In this document: positions 9,101 through 17,079 of the stretch, in pieces | Layout of the letters: every line of letters begins with the position of its first letter | How positions within the stretch are numbered: position 1 is the stretch's first letter | From: Subdoligranulum sp. | GTDB taxonomy: Bacteria; Bacillota; Clostridia; Oscillospirales; Ruminococcaceae | Direction: 5' to 3' | Length of the DNA stretch: 64,000 bases | Assembly: GCA_004555405.1 (NCBI GenBank) | Contig: SFIE01000007.1 | Span: 62,001-126,000 of the forward strand | Program-made: the position numbers and the translations under genes | Notes under the pieces: model-generated | Told to the model about the DNA's origin: nothing | What the model saw: only the letters and a program-made list of their open reading frames with translations | Database searches by the model: none

Positions 9101-9131
9101 GTAAAAAAGGCTGCCCACTGGGAGCAGCCTT
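9101..9131 (-). terminator. Intercistronic terminator/attenuator between ptsH and ptsI
   Basis: On the minus strand an imperfect hairpin (AAGGCTGC at 9124-9131 read in reverse, pairing with 9107-9114) is followed by six T residues, placed 8 nt after the ptsH stop and about 50 nt before the ptsI start. Confidence 0.7.
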
Positions 9132-9138
9132 GATATGT

Positions 9139-9396
9139 TTAAAAATCCTGCTGCATGGCCTTTTCCAGCGCAGCGGCGCAGGCTTCTTCGTCCATGCCCG
9201 AAACCGTAATGCACACGGTTTCGCCCTGCTTCACAGCGGCCAGCATCAGCTTGATCAGCTGCTTCACATCGCAGCGGCGCTCACCGCATTGCAGCATGAC
9301 AGTGCTTTGATACTGCTTTGCCAGCTTGACAAGCTCGGCGGCCGGGCGGCCATGAATGCCCTGAGGCGCGGTAACGGTATACTCAAATCGTTTCAT
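9139..9396 (-). CDS. ptsH: Phosphocarrier protein HPr (lacks regulatory Ser46)
   Basis: An 85-residue HPr that carries phosphate from enzyme I to sugar-specific enzymes II. H15 lies in the canonical QGIHGRPAAELVKLA. In Firmicutes HPr the segment after it usually reads VNLKSIMGVMSL with Ser46, the target of HPr kinase. Here the aligned segment is DVKQLIKLMLAA and position 46 is Gln. The protein should therefore relay phosphate but not act as the Ser-phosphorylated corepressor of CcpA. It lies 25 nt downstream of the nucleotidyltransferase gene and upstream of ptsI on the same strand. Confidence 0.93.
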   Translation of the reverse strand: MKRFEYTVTAPQGIHGRPAAELVKLAKQYQSTVMLQCGERRCDVKQLIKLMLAAVKQGETVCITVSGMDEEACAAALEKAMQQDF

Positions 9397-9421
9397 ACGC
9401 AGGCCCTCCCTTTAGAAAAGA

Positions 9422-10354
9422 TCAGTTTTCCCACAAGCCGTCGGGATACAGCCCCTCGGCGGTTTTGGCAGCCAGCGCAGCCACCACCACGGGCTTATCC
9501 TGCTGATAGGTAACGCCATACCATTTGTCGGGGCTGGTAAGCACCTTTACCCGGGCCTTGCCCTCGCCGATCAGGCGGCTCACCACGCTGGGCAGAAAAT
9601 ATTCGCCCTTGAGCGGATTTTCCGCCATGGCCCCCTTCAGGAAGGCCGGGAACCCCGCCCGCACCTCCTGCACAAAGCTGGGCGTAAAGCCAAACAGGTT
9701 CATGCTCACGGTGGTATCGCCGGGCAGATCCTGCCAGCTTTCGCCGCCGTTTTCGGTGTAGTGGATGCCGCCCGCATACTGCTCAATGCGGGTGCGCTCG
9801 GTCACGCTGGCAAGATAGCCGCCCTCGTCGGCCACGCATACGCCGCGGCTCACGCTGCCGTTTTCGCTCACGGTGTTTTCCAGCCGGAAGCCCACCATGG
9901 CGTATTCGTAATACTCGCCGTCGGCGTGGGCGCTCAGATAGGCAAAAATTTCGCGGTATGCCGCCGGGCCATAGTAATCATCGGCGTTGATCACGGCAAA
10001 GGGCGCATCGATCTGCTCCTGCGCGCACAAAATGGCGTGTGCCGTGCCCCACGGCTTCACACGGCCTTCGGGCAGGGTGTAGCCCTCCGGCAGCATATCC
10101 ACCTGCTGAAACGCATAGCGGATCTCCATGCCGCTTTTTTCGGCGCGGCGGCCCACCGTGGCCTTAAAGTCGGCCTCGATCTCGTGCTTGATGATAAATA
10201 CAACGGTTTCAAACCCGGCGCGGCGGGCATCGTACAGGCTGTAATCCAAAATTGCCTCGCCGTGGCTGCCCACAGGGTCGATCTGCTTCAAGCCGCCGTA
10301 GCGGCTGCCCATACCGGCGGCCATCACTACCAGGATCGGTTTTTTATCTGCCAT
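9422..10354 (-). CDS. Sugar nucleotidyltransferase family protein
   Basis: Probable NDP-sugar pyrophosphorylase joining a sugar-1-phosphate to a nucleotide. The N-terminal PILVVMAAGMGSRYGGLKQID is the nucleotide-binding GxGxR loop of the family, and AVINADDYYG is the metal-binding Asp region. The start at 10354 is preferred over an upstream in-frame ATG (10468) because it has a GGGAGGAA ribosome-binding site and the family motif begins five residues later; it gives 310 residues, a normal length. It leads ptsH and ptsI, an unusual partnership. The exact sugar is unknown. Confidence 0.82.
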   Translation of the reverse strand: MADKKPILVVMAAGMGSRYGGLKQIDPVGSHGEAILDYSLYDARRAGFETVVFIIKHEIEADFKATVGRRAEKSGMEIRYAFQQVDMLPEGYTLPEGRVKPWGTAHAILCAQEQIDAPFAVINADDYYGPAAYREIFAYLSAHADGEYYEYAMVGFRLENTVSENGSVSRGVCVADEGGYLASVTERTRIEQYAGGIHYTENGGESWQDLPGDTTVSMNLFGFTPSFVQEVRAGFPAFLKGAMAENPLKGEYFLPSVVSRLIGEGKARVKVLTSPDKWYGVTYQQDKPVVVAALAAKTAEGLYPDGLWEN

Positions 10355-10444
10355 AAATCTGTTCCTCCCGGCGGCAGAACACCTGCCGCTTTTCTTTGGC
10401 AGCAGCGCAGGATTTTTTTGTGCGGCGCCGCCTTTGTTACTATT

Positions 10445-10473
10445 ACTATAACTCTTTTTTCTGCACATAGCAA
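10445..10473 (-). promoter_or_regulatory. Promoter of the nucleotidyltransferase-ptsH-ptsI unit
   Basis: On the minus strand TTGCTA (10468-10473) and TATAGT (10445-10450) are spaced by 17 nt. A plus-strand -10-like TATACT (10491-10496) for the divergent gene lies close by, so the two promoters nearly overlap. Confidence 0.55.
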
Positions 10474-10548
10474 GGCAGAGAAAAATGTGCTATACTGAAA
10501 CCATAAAAAAGATCATCCACCCTGTTTTTGGGGAAGGAGGCTTCTTGT

Positions 10549-12180
10549 ATGCGCAGATTCAAGGGGATCGTAAGCTCCTCGGGGCTTGCGGCAGGGCAGA
10601 TCGTTCTGCTGGACCACAGCGGCGCCATGCAGCACCGCCTGGTGCGCACCCGCGGGCGTGAGGAAGCCATGCTGCAAACGGCCCTGCAGCAGGCGCGGCG
10701 TGAGCTTGGCCGCCTGCGCCAGCGCGCCAGAGAAGACGAAAAAGAGATCTTCACCTTTCAGCAGATGCTGCTGGAGGATGAGGATCTGTTAAACCGCGTA
10801 AACCAGCTGATCTCGCAGGGCTGTTCGGCTGCATCGGCCATGGAGCAGGCCGCCGCGCAGGTCGCCGCCGATTTTGCGGCGCAGTCCAGCGAGTATTTGC
10901 AGGCGCGCAAAGCGGATGTGGTGGACGCCTGCCGCCGGGTGGTGGATATTCTGGATGGCCGTTCGCGTGAAAAGCTGGTGCTCACCGAGCCCGCCATTTT
11001 GGTGAGCGATGATTTTTATCCCAGCGATATCGTGGGCATTGGCCGCGGCATGATCCTGGGCTTGGCGGCAGCGGGCGGCAGCCCCCACAGCCATGCCTCC
11101 ATCATTGCGCGCAGCTTTGGCATTCCCATGCTGGTGGGGCTGGGAAACGCCGTGTTAAAAGTCAATGAGGGCGCGCCCGCCGTGCTCAATGCCGAGGCCG
11201 GCACCCTGACCCTGAACCCCGGCAAAAAGCTGATGTTCGACACCCATCAGCGCATGGAAACCCTGAGCGCCCGCCGGGCCACCAGCCGCACCGCCCAGCC
11301 CAGGGTTTGCCTTACCCGTGACGGCACCGAGATCGAACTGTGCGCCAGCGCCATGAACCCGGCCACCGTGGCCGATGCCGTGCAAAGCGGTGTGGGCAGC
11401 ATTGGCCTGCTGCGCAGCGAATTTTTGCTGGATCTGCACCGCCTGCCCGGCGAGCGCGCCCAGGTGGAGCTGTACCGCCGCTGCCTTGCCGAGGCGCGCG
11501 GCCGCCCCATTACGGTGCGTACCTTCGATTTGAGTGCCGACAAAGGCGAGGAGCTTTTGCCCCCGGCCCCCAACCCGGCGCTGGGCCTGCGCGGCATTCG
11601 CATTGCCGCCGTGCGCCCCCGCCTTTTGCGTGACCAGCTGTGTGCGCTGCTGCGGGTTTCGGTGGGGGGCAATTTGCGGGTGGCGTTTTCCATGGTCACC
11701 TGTGCCGAGGACTGGAACTGGTGCATGGATCAGCTGGAGCAGGCGCGGGAGATCCTGCGCACACGCGGCGCCCCCTTTGATGAAAAAATGCCCGTGGGCC
11801 TTGTGATCGACACCCCCGCCGCTGCGCTGTGCGCCGAAGAGCTGGTTCTGCATCACCCGGATTTTGTGCTGATCTCGGTAAGCGACCTTACCCAGTACAC
11901 CTATGCCGCTGACCGTATGAACCAGTCGGTTTTGAATTACTACAAGCCCCAGGGCCGCGCCGTGAGCAGCCTGATCAGCACGGCGCTGGAAAGCGCCCGC
12001 AAGTATGCCATTCCGGCCAGCCTGTGCGGCGTGGGGCTCGTCAGCCCCGAGCTGTGCAAATGGTTTGTGCAGCTGGGCGCGCGCAGCCTTGTGCTGCCCG
12101 CCGGGGCCATTCCCGAAGTGCGCGAATTTTTATCCGGGCTGGACCTTCGCCAGAAAATGCCCCCGGTTTTTCAAAAATAA
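10549..12180 (+). CDS. Second PTS enzyme I paralogue (PtsI/PtsP-like)
   Basis: A 543-residue enzyme I homologue. The phospho-accepting H182 is kept in GGSPHSHASIIARSFGIP, as are GLLRSEFLL, NPALGLRGIRI and a C-terminal LCGVG cysteine. The PEP-barrel motif normally reading SIGTNDLTQY is ISVSDLTQY here, and CGE is CGV, so catalysis from PEP may be altered. The start at 10549 has AAGGAGG 8 nt upstream. It is divergent from the nucleotidyltransferase-ptsH-ptsI unit. It may phosphorylate a different HPr or have a regulatory role; the sequence does not decide. Confidence 0.8.
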   Translation: MRRFKGIVSSSGLAAGQIVLLDHSGAMQHRLVRTRGREEAMLQTALQQARRELGRLRQRAREDEKEIFTFQQMLLEDEDLLNRVNQLISQGCSAASAMEQAAAQVAADFAAQSSEYLQARKADVVDACRRVVDILDGRSREKLVLTEPAILVSDDFYPSDIVGIGRGMILGLAAAGGSPHSHASIIARSFGIPMLVGLGNAVLKVNEGAPAVLNAEAGTLTLNPGKKLMFDTHQRMETLSARRATSRTAQPRVCLTRDGTEIELCASAMNPATVADAVQSGVGSIGLLRSEFLLDLHRLPGERAQVELYRRCLAEARGRPITVRTFDLSADKGEELLPPAPNPALGLRGIRIAAVRPRLLRDQLCALLRVSVGGNLRVAFSMVTCAEDWNWCMDQLEQAREILRTRGAPFDEKMPVGLVIDTPAAALCAEELVLHHPDFVLISVSDLTQYTYAADRMNQSVLNYYKPQGRAVSSLISTALESARKYAIPASLCGVGLVSPELCKWFVQLGARSLVLPAGAIPEVREFLSGLDLRQKMPPVFQK

Positions 12181-12204
12181 GCGGCCTGTTTCGCCCGCAG
12201 ATAC

Positions 12205-12233
12205 TTGCGCAAACGCCCAAAATGCGGTAAACT
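12205..12233 (+). promoter_or_regulatory. Probable prfC promoter
   Basis: TTGCGC (12205-12210) and TAAACT (12228-12233) with a 17-nt spacer, 85 nt before the prfC start. Confidence 0.5.
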
Positions 12234-12317
12234 ATTAAGTTAGTATGCCAAAAAAGCAGTCCCTGTGCTGCCTTAGAATACAGCCACCCATTATAAAGTA
12301 AGGAGAACAACACCCCT

Positions 12318-13922
12318 ATGGATCTGCGGGAACAAATTGAGCGTCGGCGCACATTTGCCATTATCAGCCACCCCGACGCCGGTAAAACCACACTGACCGA
12401 AAAGCTGCTGCTGTACGGCGGTGCCATCAATCAGGCAGGCTCGGTAAAAGGCAAGCAGAGCGCCCGCCATGCGGTGAGCGACTGGATGGATATTGAAAAG
12501 CAGCGCGGTATCTCGGTTACCAGCTCGGTGCTGCAGTTTGAGTATCAGGGCAAGTGCATCAATATTCTGGACACCCCCGGCCACCAGGACTTTTCGGAGG
12601 ATACCTACCGCACGCTGATGGCCGCCGACAGCGCCGTGATGGTGATCGACGCCGCCAAGGGCGTGGAAGCCCAGACCATCAAGCTGTTCAAGGTATGCAC
12701 CCTGCGCCACATTCCCATTTTTACCTTTATCAATAAGATGGACCGTGAGGCGCGCAGCCCCTTTGATCTGATGGAAGACATTGAAACCGTGCTGGGCATT
12801 AAAACCTACCCCATGAACTGGCCCATCGGCTGCGGCAAAGAGTTTAAGGGCGTGTATGACCGCGCCAGCAAAAAAATTCTGGCATTTGAAAGCGATGGCC
12901 GCGCCAACGGTGTGAACAAGGTAAACGAAGTGACCGCCGAGCTGGGCAGCCCCGAGCTGGAAACCCTGATCGGGCCTTACCTGCACCAGCAGCTGCGCGA
13001 TGACATTGAATTGCTGGACGGCGCTGCCGAAGAATTTGATCTGGATGCCGTGCTGCGCGGTGAGCTGAGCCCCGTATTTTTCGGCTCGGCCCTTACCAAC
13101 TTTGGCGTGGAGCCCTTCCTGGCCGACTTTTTGCGCCTCACCCCGCCGCCCCTGGCCCGCGTGGATGTTGAAACCGGCGATGCGGTTGACCCCGCCCGCC
13201 AGGATTTCAGCGCATTCGTGTTTAAAATTCAGGCCAACATGAACAAAGCCCACCGTGACCGCATTGCCTTTATGCGCATTTGCTCGGGCAAGTTTGAGCG
13301 GGGCATGGATGCCTTCCATGTGCAGGAGGGCAAAAACATCAAGCTGGCCACCGGCACACAGCTGATGGCGCAGGACCGTGCCATTGTGGACGAAGCCTGG
13401 GCGGGCGATATCATTGGCCTGTTTGACCCGGGCATTTTCTCCATTGGCGACACCCTGTGCACCGGCAAGCACCATGTGCGCTTTGCGGGCATTCCCACTT
13501 TTGCTCCCGAGCATTTTGCCCGGGTGGAGCAGGTGGATACCATGAAGCGCAAGCAGTTTGTCAAGGGCATGGAGCAGATCGCACAGGAAGGCGCCATCCA
13601 GATCTTCCGCGATCTGGGCGCCGGCATGGAGGAAGTGATCGTGGGCGTTGTGGGCGTGCTGCAGCTGGAAGTGCTGGAATATCGCCTGAAAGCCGAATAC
13701 AATGTGGACATTCGTATGCAGCAGCTGCCGTATGAGCATATCCGCTGGATCGAAAACGACCCCGACACCCTCAACCCCCGTGATCTGGACCTGACCAGCG
13801 ACACCCGCTGCATTGAGGACCTGAAGGGCAACCACCTGCTGCTGTTCACCACCGAGTGGAGCATCAACTGGGCCGTGCAGCACAACAGCGAGCTGCGCAT
13901 GAGCGAGTTTGGCAATGTCTGA
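12318..13922 (+). CDS. prfC: Peptide chain release factor 3
   Basis: GTPase that recycles class I release factors from the ribosome after termination. The G domain has SHPDAGKTTLTEKLL (G1), DTPGHQDFSEDTYR (G3) and NKMDRE (G4), the RF3 versions of the EF-G-like motifs, followed by domains II and III ending near residue 530. The 534 residues match the family length. An AAGGAGAACA ribosome-binding site precedes the ATG. It appears monocistronic and is followed by a terminator. Confidence 0.96.
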   Translation: MDLREQIERRRTFAIISHPDAGKTTLTEKLLLYGGAINQAGSVKGKQSARHAVSDWMDIEKQRGISVTSSVLQFEYQGKCINILDTPGHQDFSEDTYRTLMAADSAVMVIDAAKGVEAQTIKLFKVCTLRHIPIFTFINKMDREARSPFDLMEDIETVLGIKTYPMNWPIGCGKEFKGVYDRASKKILAFESDGRANGVNKVNEVTAELGSPELETLIGPYLHQQLRDDIELLDGAAEEFDLDAVLRGELSPVFFGSALTNFGVEPFLADFLRLTPPPLARVDVETGDAVDPARQDFSAFVFKIQANMNKAHRDRIAFMRICSGKFERGMDAFHVQEGKNIKLATGTQLMAQDRAIVDEAWAGDIIGLFDPGIFSIGDTLCTGKHHVRFAGIPTFAPEHFARVEQVDTMKRKQFVKGMEQIAQEGAIQIFRDLGAGMEEVIVGVVGVLQLEVLEYRLKAEYNVDIRMQQLPYEHIRWIENDPDTLNPRDLDLTSDTRCIEDLKGNHLLLFTTEWSINWAVQHNSELRMSEFGNV

Positions 13923-13956
13923 TCTCCCGCCGCGCCCGCCAGCCGCTTTTCTGCAT

Positions 13957-13998
13957 AAAAAAGTATCCCCTGTGCATTTTTTGCACAGGGGATTTTTT
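13957..13998. terminator. Bidirectional terminator between prfC and the lysozyme gene
   Basis: An 11-bp stem (13966-13976 with 13982-13992) flanked by A-rich and T-rich tracts serves the convergent genes on both strands. Confidence 0.85.
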
Positions 13999-14007
13999 GT
14001 ATCGCGG

Positions 14008-15105
14008 TCAATCTTCTATCAGCATTTCGGCCAGCGCCTGCACATCGGCTGTGTTCAGCGTGCCGTTTTTATCCACATCCGCCGCGCGGCGCTGGCGGTT
14101 GGTGGTGTCCATTCGGCCTGCCAGCATCGTTGAGATCAGCAGCACATCCCGCAGATCGCTTTCGCCGTCCTCGTTGATATCAGCCGTGCCCCGGGTCATG
14201 GGGTCAAGATAGCCAATGTTGCCGTCAAAGCCGCGCCCAGCGATATTGGCCGTGCCGAACTGCCACAGATCGTAGCCGCTGCGCGAATAATCCAGCCCGG
14301 TTTGCCAATGCGCCAGCCAAAGGCTCCAGCCCCGGTTTTTCAGCGAGGGGTCGGTCAGCTTGGTGTCCCACATATTTTTAAAGGTGTAAATGCCGGGGGT
14401 GTAGCCCGCCTTTTCAATGGTTTCGCAAAAGGTTTTGGCAATAGCCGAAAGCTCGCCCGCGCTCAGCCCGGTTACGGTTTTATCCTCAATATCAATGTAA
14501 ATGGGGTAATCCAGATCGTATCCCTTCACCAGCCGCAGGGCGTGCTCGGCCTCGCTTTTGGCCATGGCGGTGTTCGTTGCATAGGAATACACATAGGTGC
14601 CGAAGGGAATGCCAAGGCGCTGGCATTCATTGGCGTTCTGCCGCCAATAGCGATCGTCCTGTTCCATAAGATCCAGTCCGTACCCGCAGCGCGGAATGGC
14701 AAAATCGATCTGGTTTTGCAGCGCCGTCCAGTTGATGTCTCCCTGATGATGGCTCACATCGATGCCGCCGTACACCCGGCCCGAAACGCTGAACATCGCT
14801 GCGCCGTCCCCATCCTCCGGCAGGGCGTTTTCATCCTCCGGCAGGTCCAGCTGCGGAAACTCGCCGCCCTCATCGGCATATTCCTCACGCAGCTCGCCGT
14901 TTTCATAGCGCCAGCTGTTTTCCTGCTGGGGGTTGGCGTTGGGGTCAAGCCCTGCATCCAGGGCTTTTTGCACCAGCTGCTGCTCCAGCTGAGCATCGGT
15001 TTGGGGCTGCTGCGCATCCTCGGCGGCAGCAGGCATTGCAAAGCCCGCCAGCAGTGCGGCGGCCAGTGCGGCCGCGGCGGCGCGGCACAGAAAAGATTGC
15101 TTCAT
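14008..15105 (-). CDS. Secreted GH25 lysozyme with C-terminal dockerin module
   Basis: Residues 1-28 form a signal peptide ending in AMPAAAED. After an acidic linker, the GH25 (Cpl-1/LytC-type) muramidase domain runs from about 112 to 300, with GIDVSHHQGDINW and the catalytic-site strand YPIYIDIED. Such enzymes cleave the beta-1,4 bond between MurNAc and GlcNAc. The last 60 residues hold two calcium-loop repeats, DINEDGESDLRD and DVDKNGTLNTAD, spaced as in type I dockerins. A dockerin would tether the enzyme to a cohesin-bearing scaffold; no cohesin is seen in this window. The upstream linker around residues 40-100 is unassigned. Confidence 0.88.
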   Translation of the reverse strand: MKQSFLCRAAAAALAAALLAGFAMPAAAEDAQQPQTDAQLEQQLVQKALDAGLDPNANPQQENSWRYENGELREEYADEGGEFPQLDLPEDENALPEDGDGAAMFSVSGRVYGGIDVSHHQGDINWTALQNQIDFAIPRCGYGLDLMEQDDRYWRQNANECQRLGIPFGTYVYSYATNTAMAKSEAEHALRLVKGYDLDYPIYIDIEDKTVTGLSAGELSAIAKTFCETIEKAGYTPGIYTFKNMWDTKLTDPSLKNRGWSLWLAHWQTGLDYSRSGYDLWQFGTANIAGRGFDGNIGYLDPMTRGTADINEDGESDLRDVLLISTMLAGRMDTTNRQRRAADVDKNGTLNTADVQALAEMLIED

Positions 15106-15128
15106 GGTTTTTTCGCTTTCCTTTTTTC

Positions 15129-15956
15129 TTACAGCACAAATTTTTCAATGGCAGCGGCCACGCCGTCCTCGTTGTTGGTGAGGGTGATATAGTCGGCTGC
15201 CTGCTTCACATCCTCGCTGGCGTTGCCCATGGCCACGCCCAGCCCGGCTTTTTGGATCATGGCCAGATCGTTGCTGCTGTCGCCGCAGGCCATCACATTT
15301 TCCGGCCCCCAGCCCAGCACCCTTGCCAGCTGCAGAAGGCCCTCGCCCTTGTCCACGCCCTTGGCGCTGATCTCAATATTGTTGGGAAAACTGCTGCACA
15401 CCTCACACGGCAGGGCCGAAAGTGCAGCGGCGGCGCGGTTTCGCTCTTCCACGCTGTGAAAGATCCCGCTGATTTTTTCCACATGGCCCAAATGCGCCTG
15501 CACAATGCCCAAGGGGCTCAGCTCCGGGTGGAGAAAGCTGCGCACATAGCTTTCCAGCCCGGTGTTGCCGTACCATTCGTTCAGCTGGGCATACACGGCG
15601 TTGCTGGCGTAGCCGCAATCGTCAATAAAGGCATTGGCCGCGCAGGAAAACCCGGCCAGAATGCGCATGATCTCGGCCGCCGTATCATCGGGCAGCATTT
15701 GCGAAACCAGCTTTTTGCCGGTGGCAAGCTCGGTCACCACGGCGCCGTTGCTGGTAAGCGCATACTGCACGCCCGGCAGCCCCACAAAGCTTTGGGGCAG
15801 CCCCACCAGAAACCGGCCCGTGGCGGGCAGCACGGCCACGCCCTTTTGTGCCGCGGCCTGAATGGCCGCAATGGTTCGCGGCGAAATATTTTTCCGGTCG
15901 TCAAACACGGTGCCGTCCAGATCCAGGCCGATCACCTTGATATCATATCGTTTCAT
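15129..15956 (-). CDS. Cof-type HAD-IIB family phosphatase
   Basis: A 275-residue haloacid-dehalogenase-family hydrolase of the Cof/YidA group, which dephosphorylates sugar phosphates or related metabolites. Motif I is GLDLDGTVFDDRK with the nucleophilic Asp, motif IV is ACGDSSNDLAMI, and a C2b cap lies between them. The start at 15956 is supported by GGAG 9 nt upstream; upstream in-frame extension would run through AT-rich intergenic sequence. It lies 23 nt upstream of the lysozyme gene on the same strand, so the two may be co-transcribed. Substrate unknown. Confidence 0.88.
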   Translation of the reverse strand: MKRYDIKVIGLDLDGTVFDDRKNISPRTIAAIQAAAQKGVAVLPATGRFLVGLPQSFVGLPGVQYALTSNGAVVTELATGKKLVSQMLPDDTAAEIMRILAGFSCAANAFIDDCGYASNAVYAQLNEWYGNTGLESYVRSFLHPELSPLGIVQAHLGHVEKISGIFHSVEERNRAAAALSALPCEVCSSFPNNIEISAKGVDKGEGLLQLARVLGWGPENVMACGDSSNDLAMIQKAGLGVAMGNASEDVKQAADYITLTNNEDGVAAAIEKFVL

Positions 15957-16131
15957 ACCGCTCATCTCCAAAACATGACAGTTTGCTATGGATCCGCATA
16001 CAGCAAAGGGGCCTTTGCACCCTATGCAAAGACACAATTTCCATTTTACTATCAAAAATATTATAATCTTTTTCGTCAATGCTTGCAATCCTTTCCGGCA
16101 TGGGCTACAATAAATTGTCTTATTGTATTTT
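15957..16131. other. Intergenic region upstream of the HAD gene
   Basis: About 175 nt of comparatively AT-rich sequence between the HAD start and the first MITE copy. It should hold the HAD promoter, but I could not pick a convincing -35/-10 pair; no gene is seen. Confidence 0.4.
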
Positions 16132-16309
16132 TAAGGCAATACCGCATCATTCCAAGTGCCGATACAGCGATCGAGAAGTGCAAGCTGCCAGGCAAAAAGC
16201 GCAGATAATACTTTGTGTATGATCGAGTATTTTTGCAGCGCAGATTGTGCTTCGCAGCCGCGGCAGCGGTGCTTAAGCCGTCAGGCGGGAATTGTGCGGG
16301 GTTGCCCTA
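16132..16309 (+). mobile_element. MITE-like element, copy A (full length, 178 bp)
   Basis: Left end TA-AGGCAATACCGCATCATTC and right end (reverse complement) begin alike, giving terminal inverted repeats of about 19 bp flanked by TA. It aligns along its whole length with the reverse complement of copy D at 56652-56829 and contains no credible gene. It lies upstream of the PAP2 gene and probably supplies part of its leader. Confidence 0.8.
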
Positions 16310-16344
16310 TGGGCCGAACACGCCCGGAAAGGACTTTGCACGCC

Positions 16345-16995
16345 ATGAAAAAGCCCCTTTGGCTTCGGCCCCACCTGCACTATCAGCTGCTTTGGGTGGT
16401 GTATCTGATCTGGTTTTTCTGGCTGGATGCCACGGCCCGGCCCCGGTATATCATTCATGCCGCGCTGGACGATGCCATTCCCTTTTGCGAGTGGTTCGTT
16501 TTGCCCTACAGCAGCTGGTTTTTGCTGCTGGCAGGCGTTACGGCGCTTTTGTGGTGGAACGACACCGAAAGCTATGACCGCCTGGTGCTGAGTATGTTTT
16601 CGGGTATGTTTTTCTGCCTGATCGTGTATATGATCCTGCCCAACGGGCTGGATATCCGCCCGGCCGATCCCGGGCGGCAAAACCTTGCCATGAGCCTGAT
16701 GCGCATGATCTGGGCTGCCGACGGCCCTGTGAATGTGTGCCCCAGCATCCACTGCCAGAGCAGCGGCGCCATGGCACTGGCCTTCAGCCACAGCAAGCTG
16801 GCCAAAAACCGGCCCGGGCTGCAGCTGTTGGCCTATGCGTGGGCCGGGCTGATCTGTGTTTCCACGCTGTTCACCAAGCAGCACAGCGTGTGGGATGTGG
16901 TGCTGGGCCTTGCGCTGGCCGCCGTGTGGGTGCCTGTGCTTTACCGCCCCCTTCGCCCGGTCGGGCACCTGTTTGCCCGCTCCCGCACACGCTGA
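16345..16995 (+). CDS. PAP2-superfamily membrane phosphatase/transferase, Aur1-like
   Basis: A 216-residue protein with about five membrane segments. The PAP2 motifs are CPSIHCQSSGAM (motif 2) and FTKQHSVWDVVLG (motif 3, with the catalytic His and Asp), in the form typical of the inositol-phosphotransferase (Aur1/Ipt1) branch. Substrates are usually lipid phosphates or phosphoinositol headgroups. The start at 16345 follows GGAAAGGA; an upstream in-frame extension would translate the MITE and is rejected. A lipid-linked glycosyltransferase gene follows 84 nt downstream with its own promoter, which hints at a shared envelope role. Confidence 0.75.
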   Translation: MKKPLWLRPHLHYQLLWVVYLIWFFWLDATARPRYIIHAALDDAIPFCEWFVLPYSSWFLLLAGVTALLWWNDTESYDRLVLSMFSGMFFCLIVYMILPNGLDIRPADPGRQNLAMSLMRMIWAADGPVNVCPSIHCQSSGAMALAFSHSKLAKNRPGLQLLAYAWAGLICVSTLFTKQHSVWDVVLGLALAAVWVPVLYRPLRPVGHLFARSRTR

Positions 16996-16998
16996 CCC

Positions 16999-17027
16999 TT
17001 GCACAGCCGTGCGCTTGGATTTATAAT
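16999..17027 (+). promoter_or_regulatory. Promoter of the GT2 gene
   Basis: TTGCAC (16999-17004) and TATAAT (17022-17027), spacer 17 nt. A 14-bp tandem duplication begins just downstream. Confidence 0.65.
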
Positions 17028-17028
17028 G

Positions 17029-17056
17029 TAATATTATAGCTTTAATATTATAGCTT
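17029..17056 (+). repeat. 14-bp tandem duplication at the GT2 transcription start
   Basis: TAATATTATAGCTT occurs twice without a gap (17029-17042, 17043-17056). Each copy includes the palindrome AATATT, so it may be an operator or simply a replication-slippage duplication. Confidence 0.7.
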
Positions 17057-17079
17057 AGTGAAGAAAGGCGGTTATACCC

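Noticed and set aside
9397..9421. Separate promoter for ptsH
   Set aside because: Only 25 nt separate it from the upstream gene on the same strand; no -35/-10 pair is present, so it is read as part of the operon.
16156..16344. N-terminal extension of the PAP2 protein
   Set aside because: The in-frame extension translates MITE copy A and has no homology; the ATG at 16345 has a ribosome-binding site.
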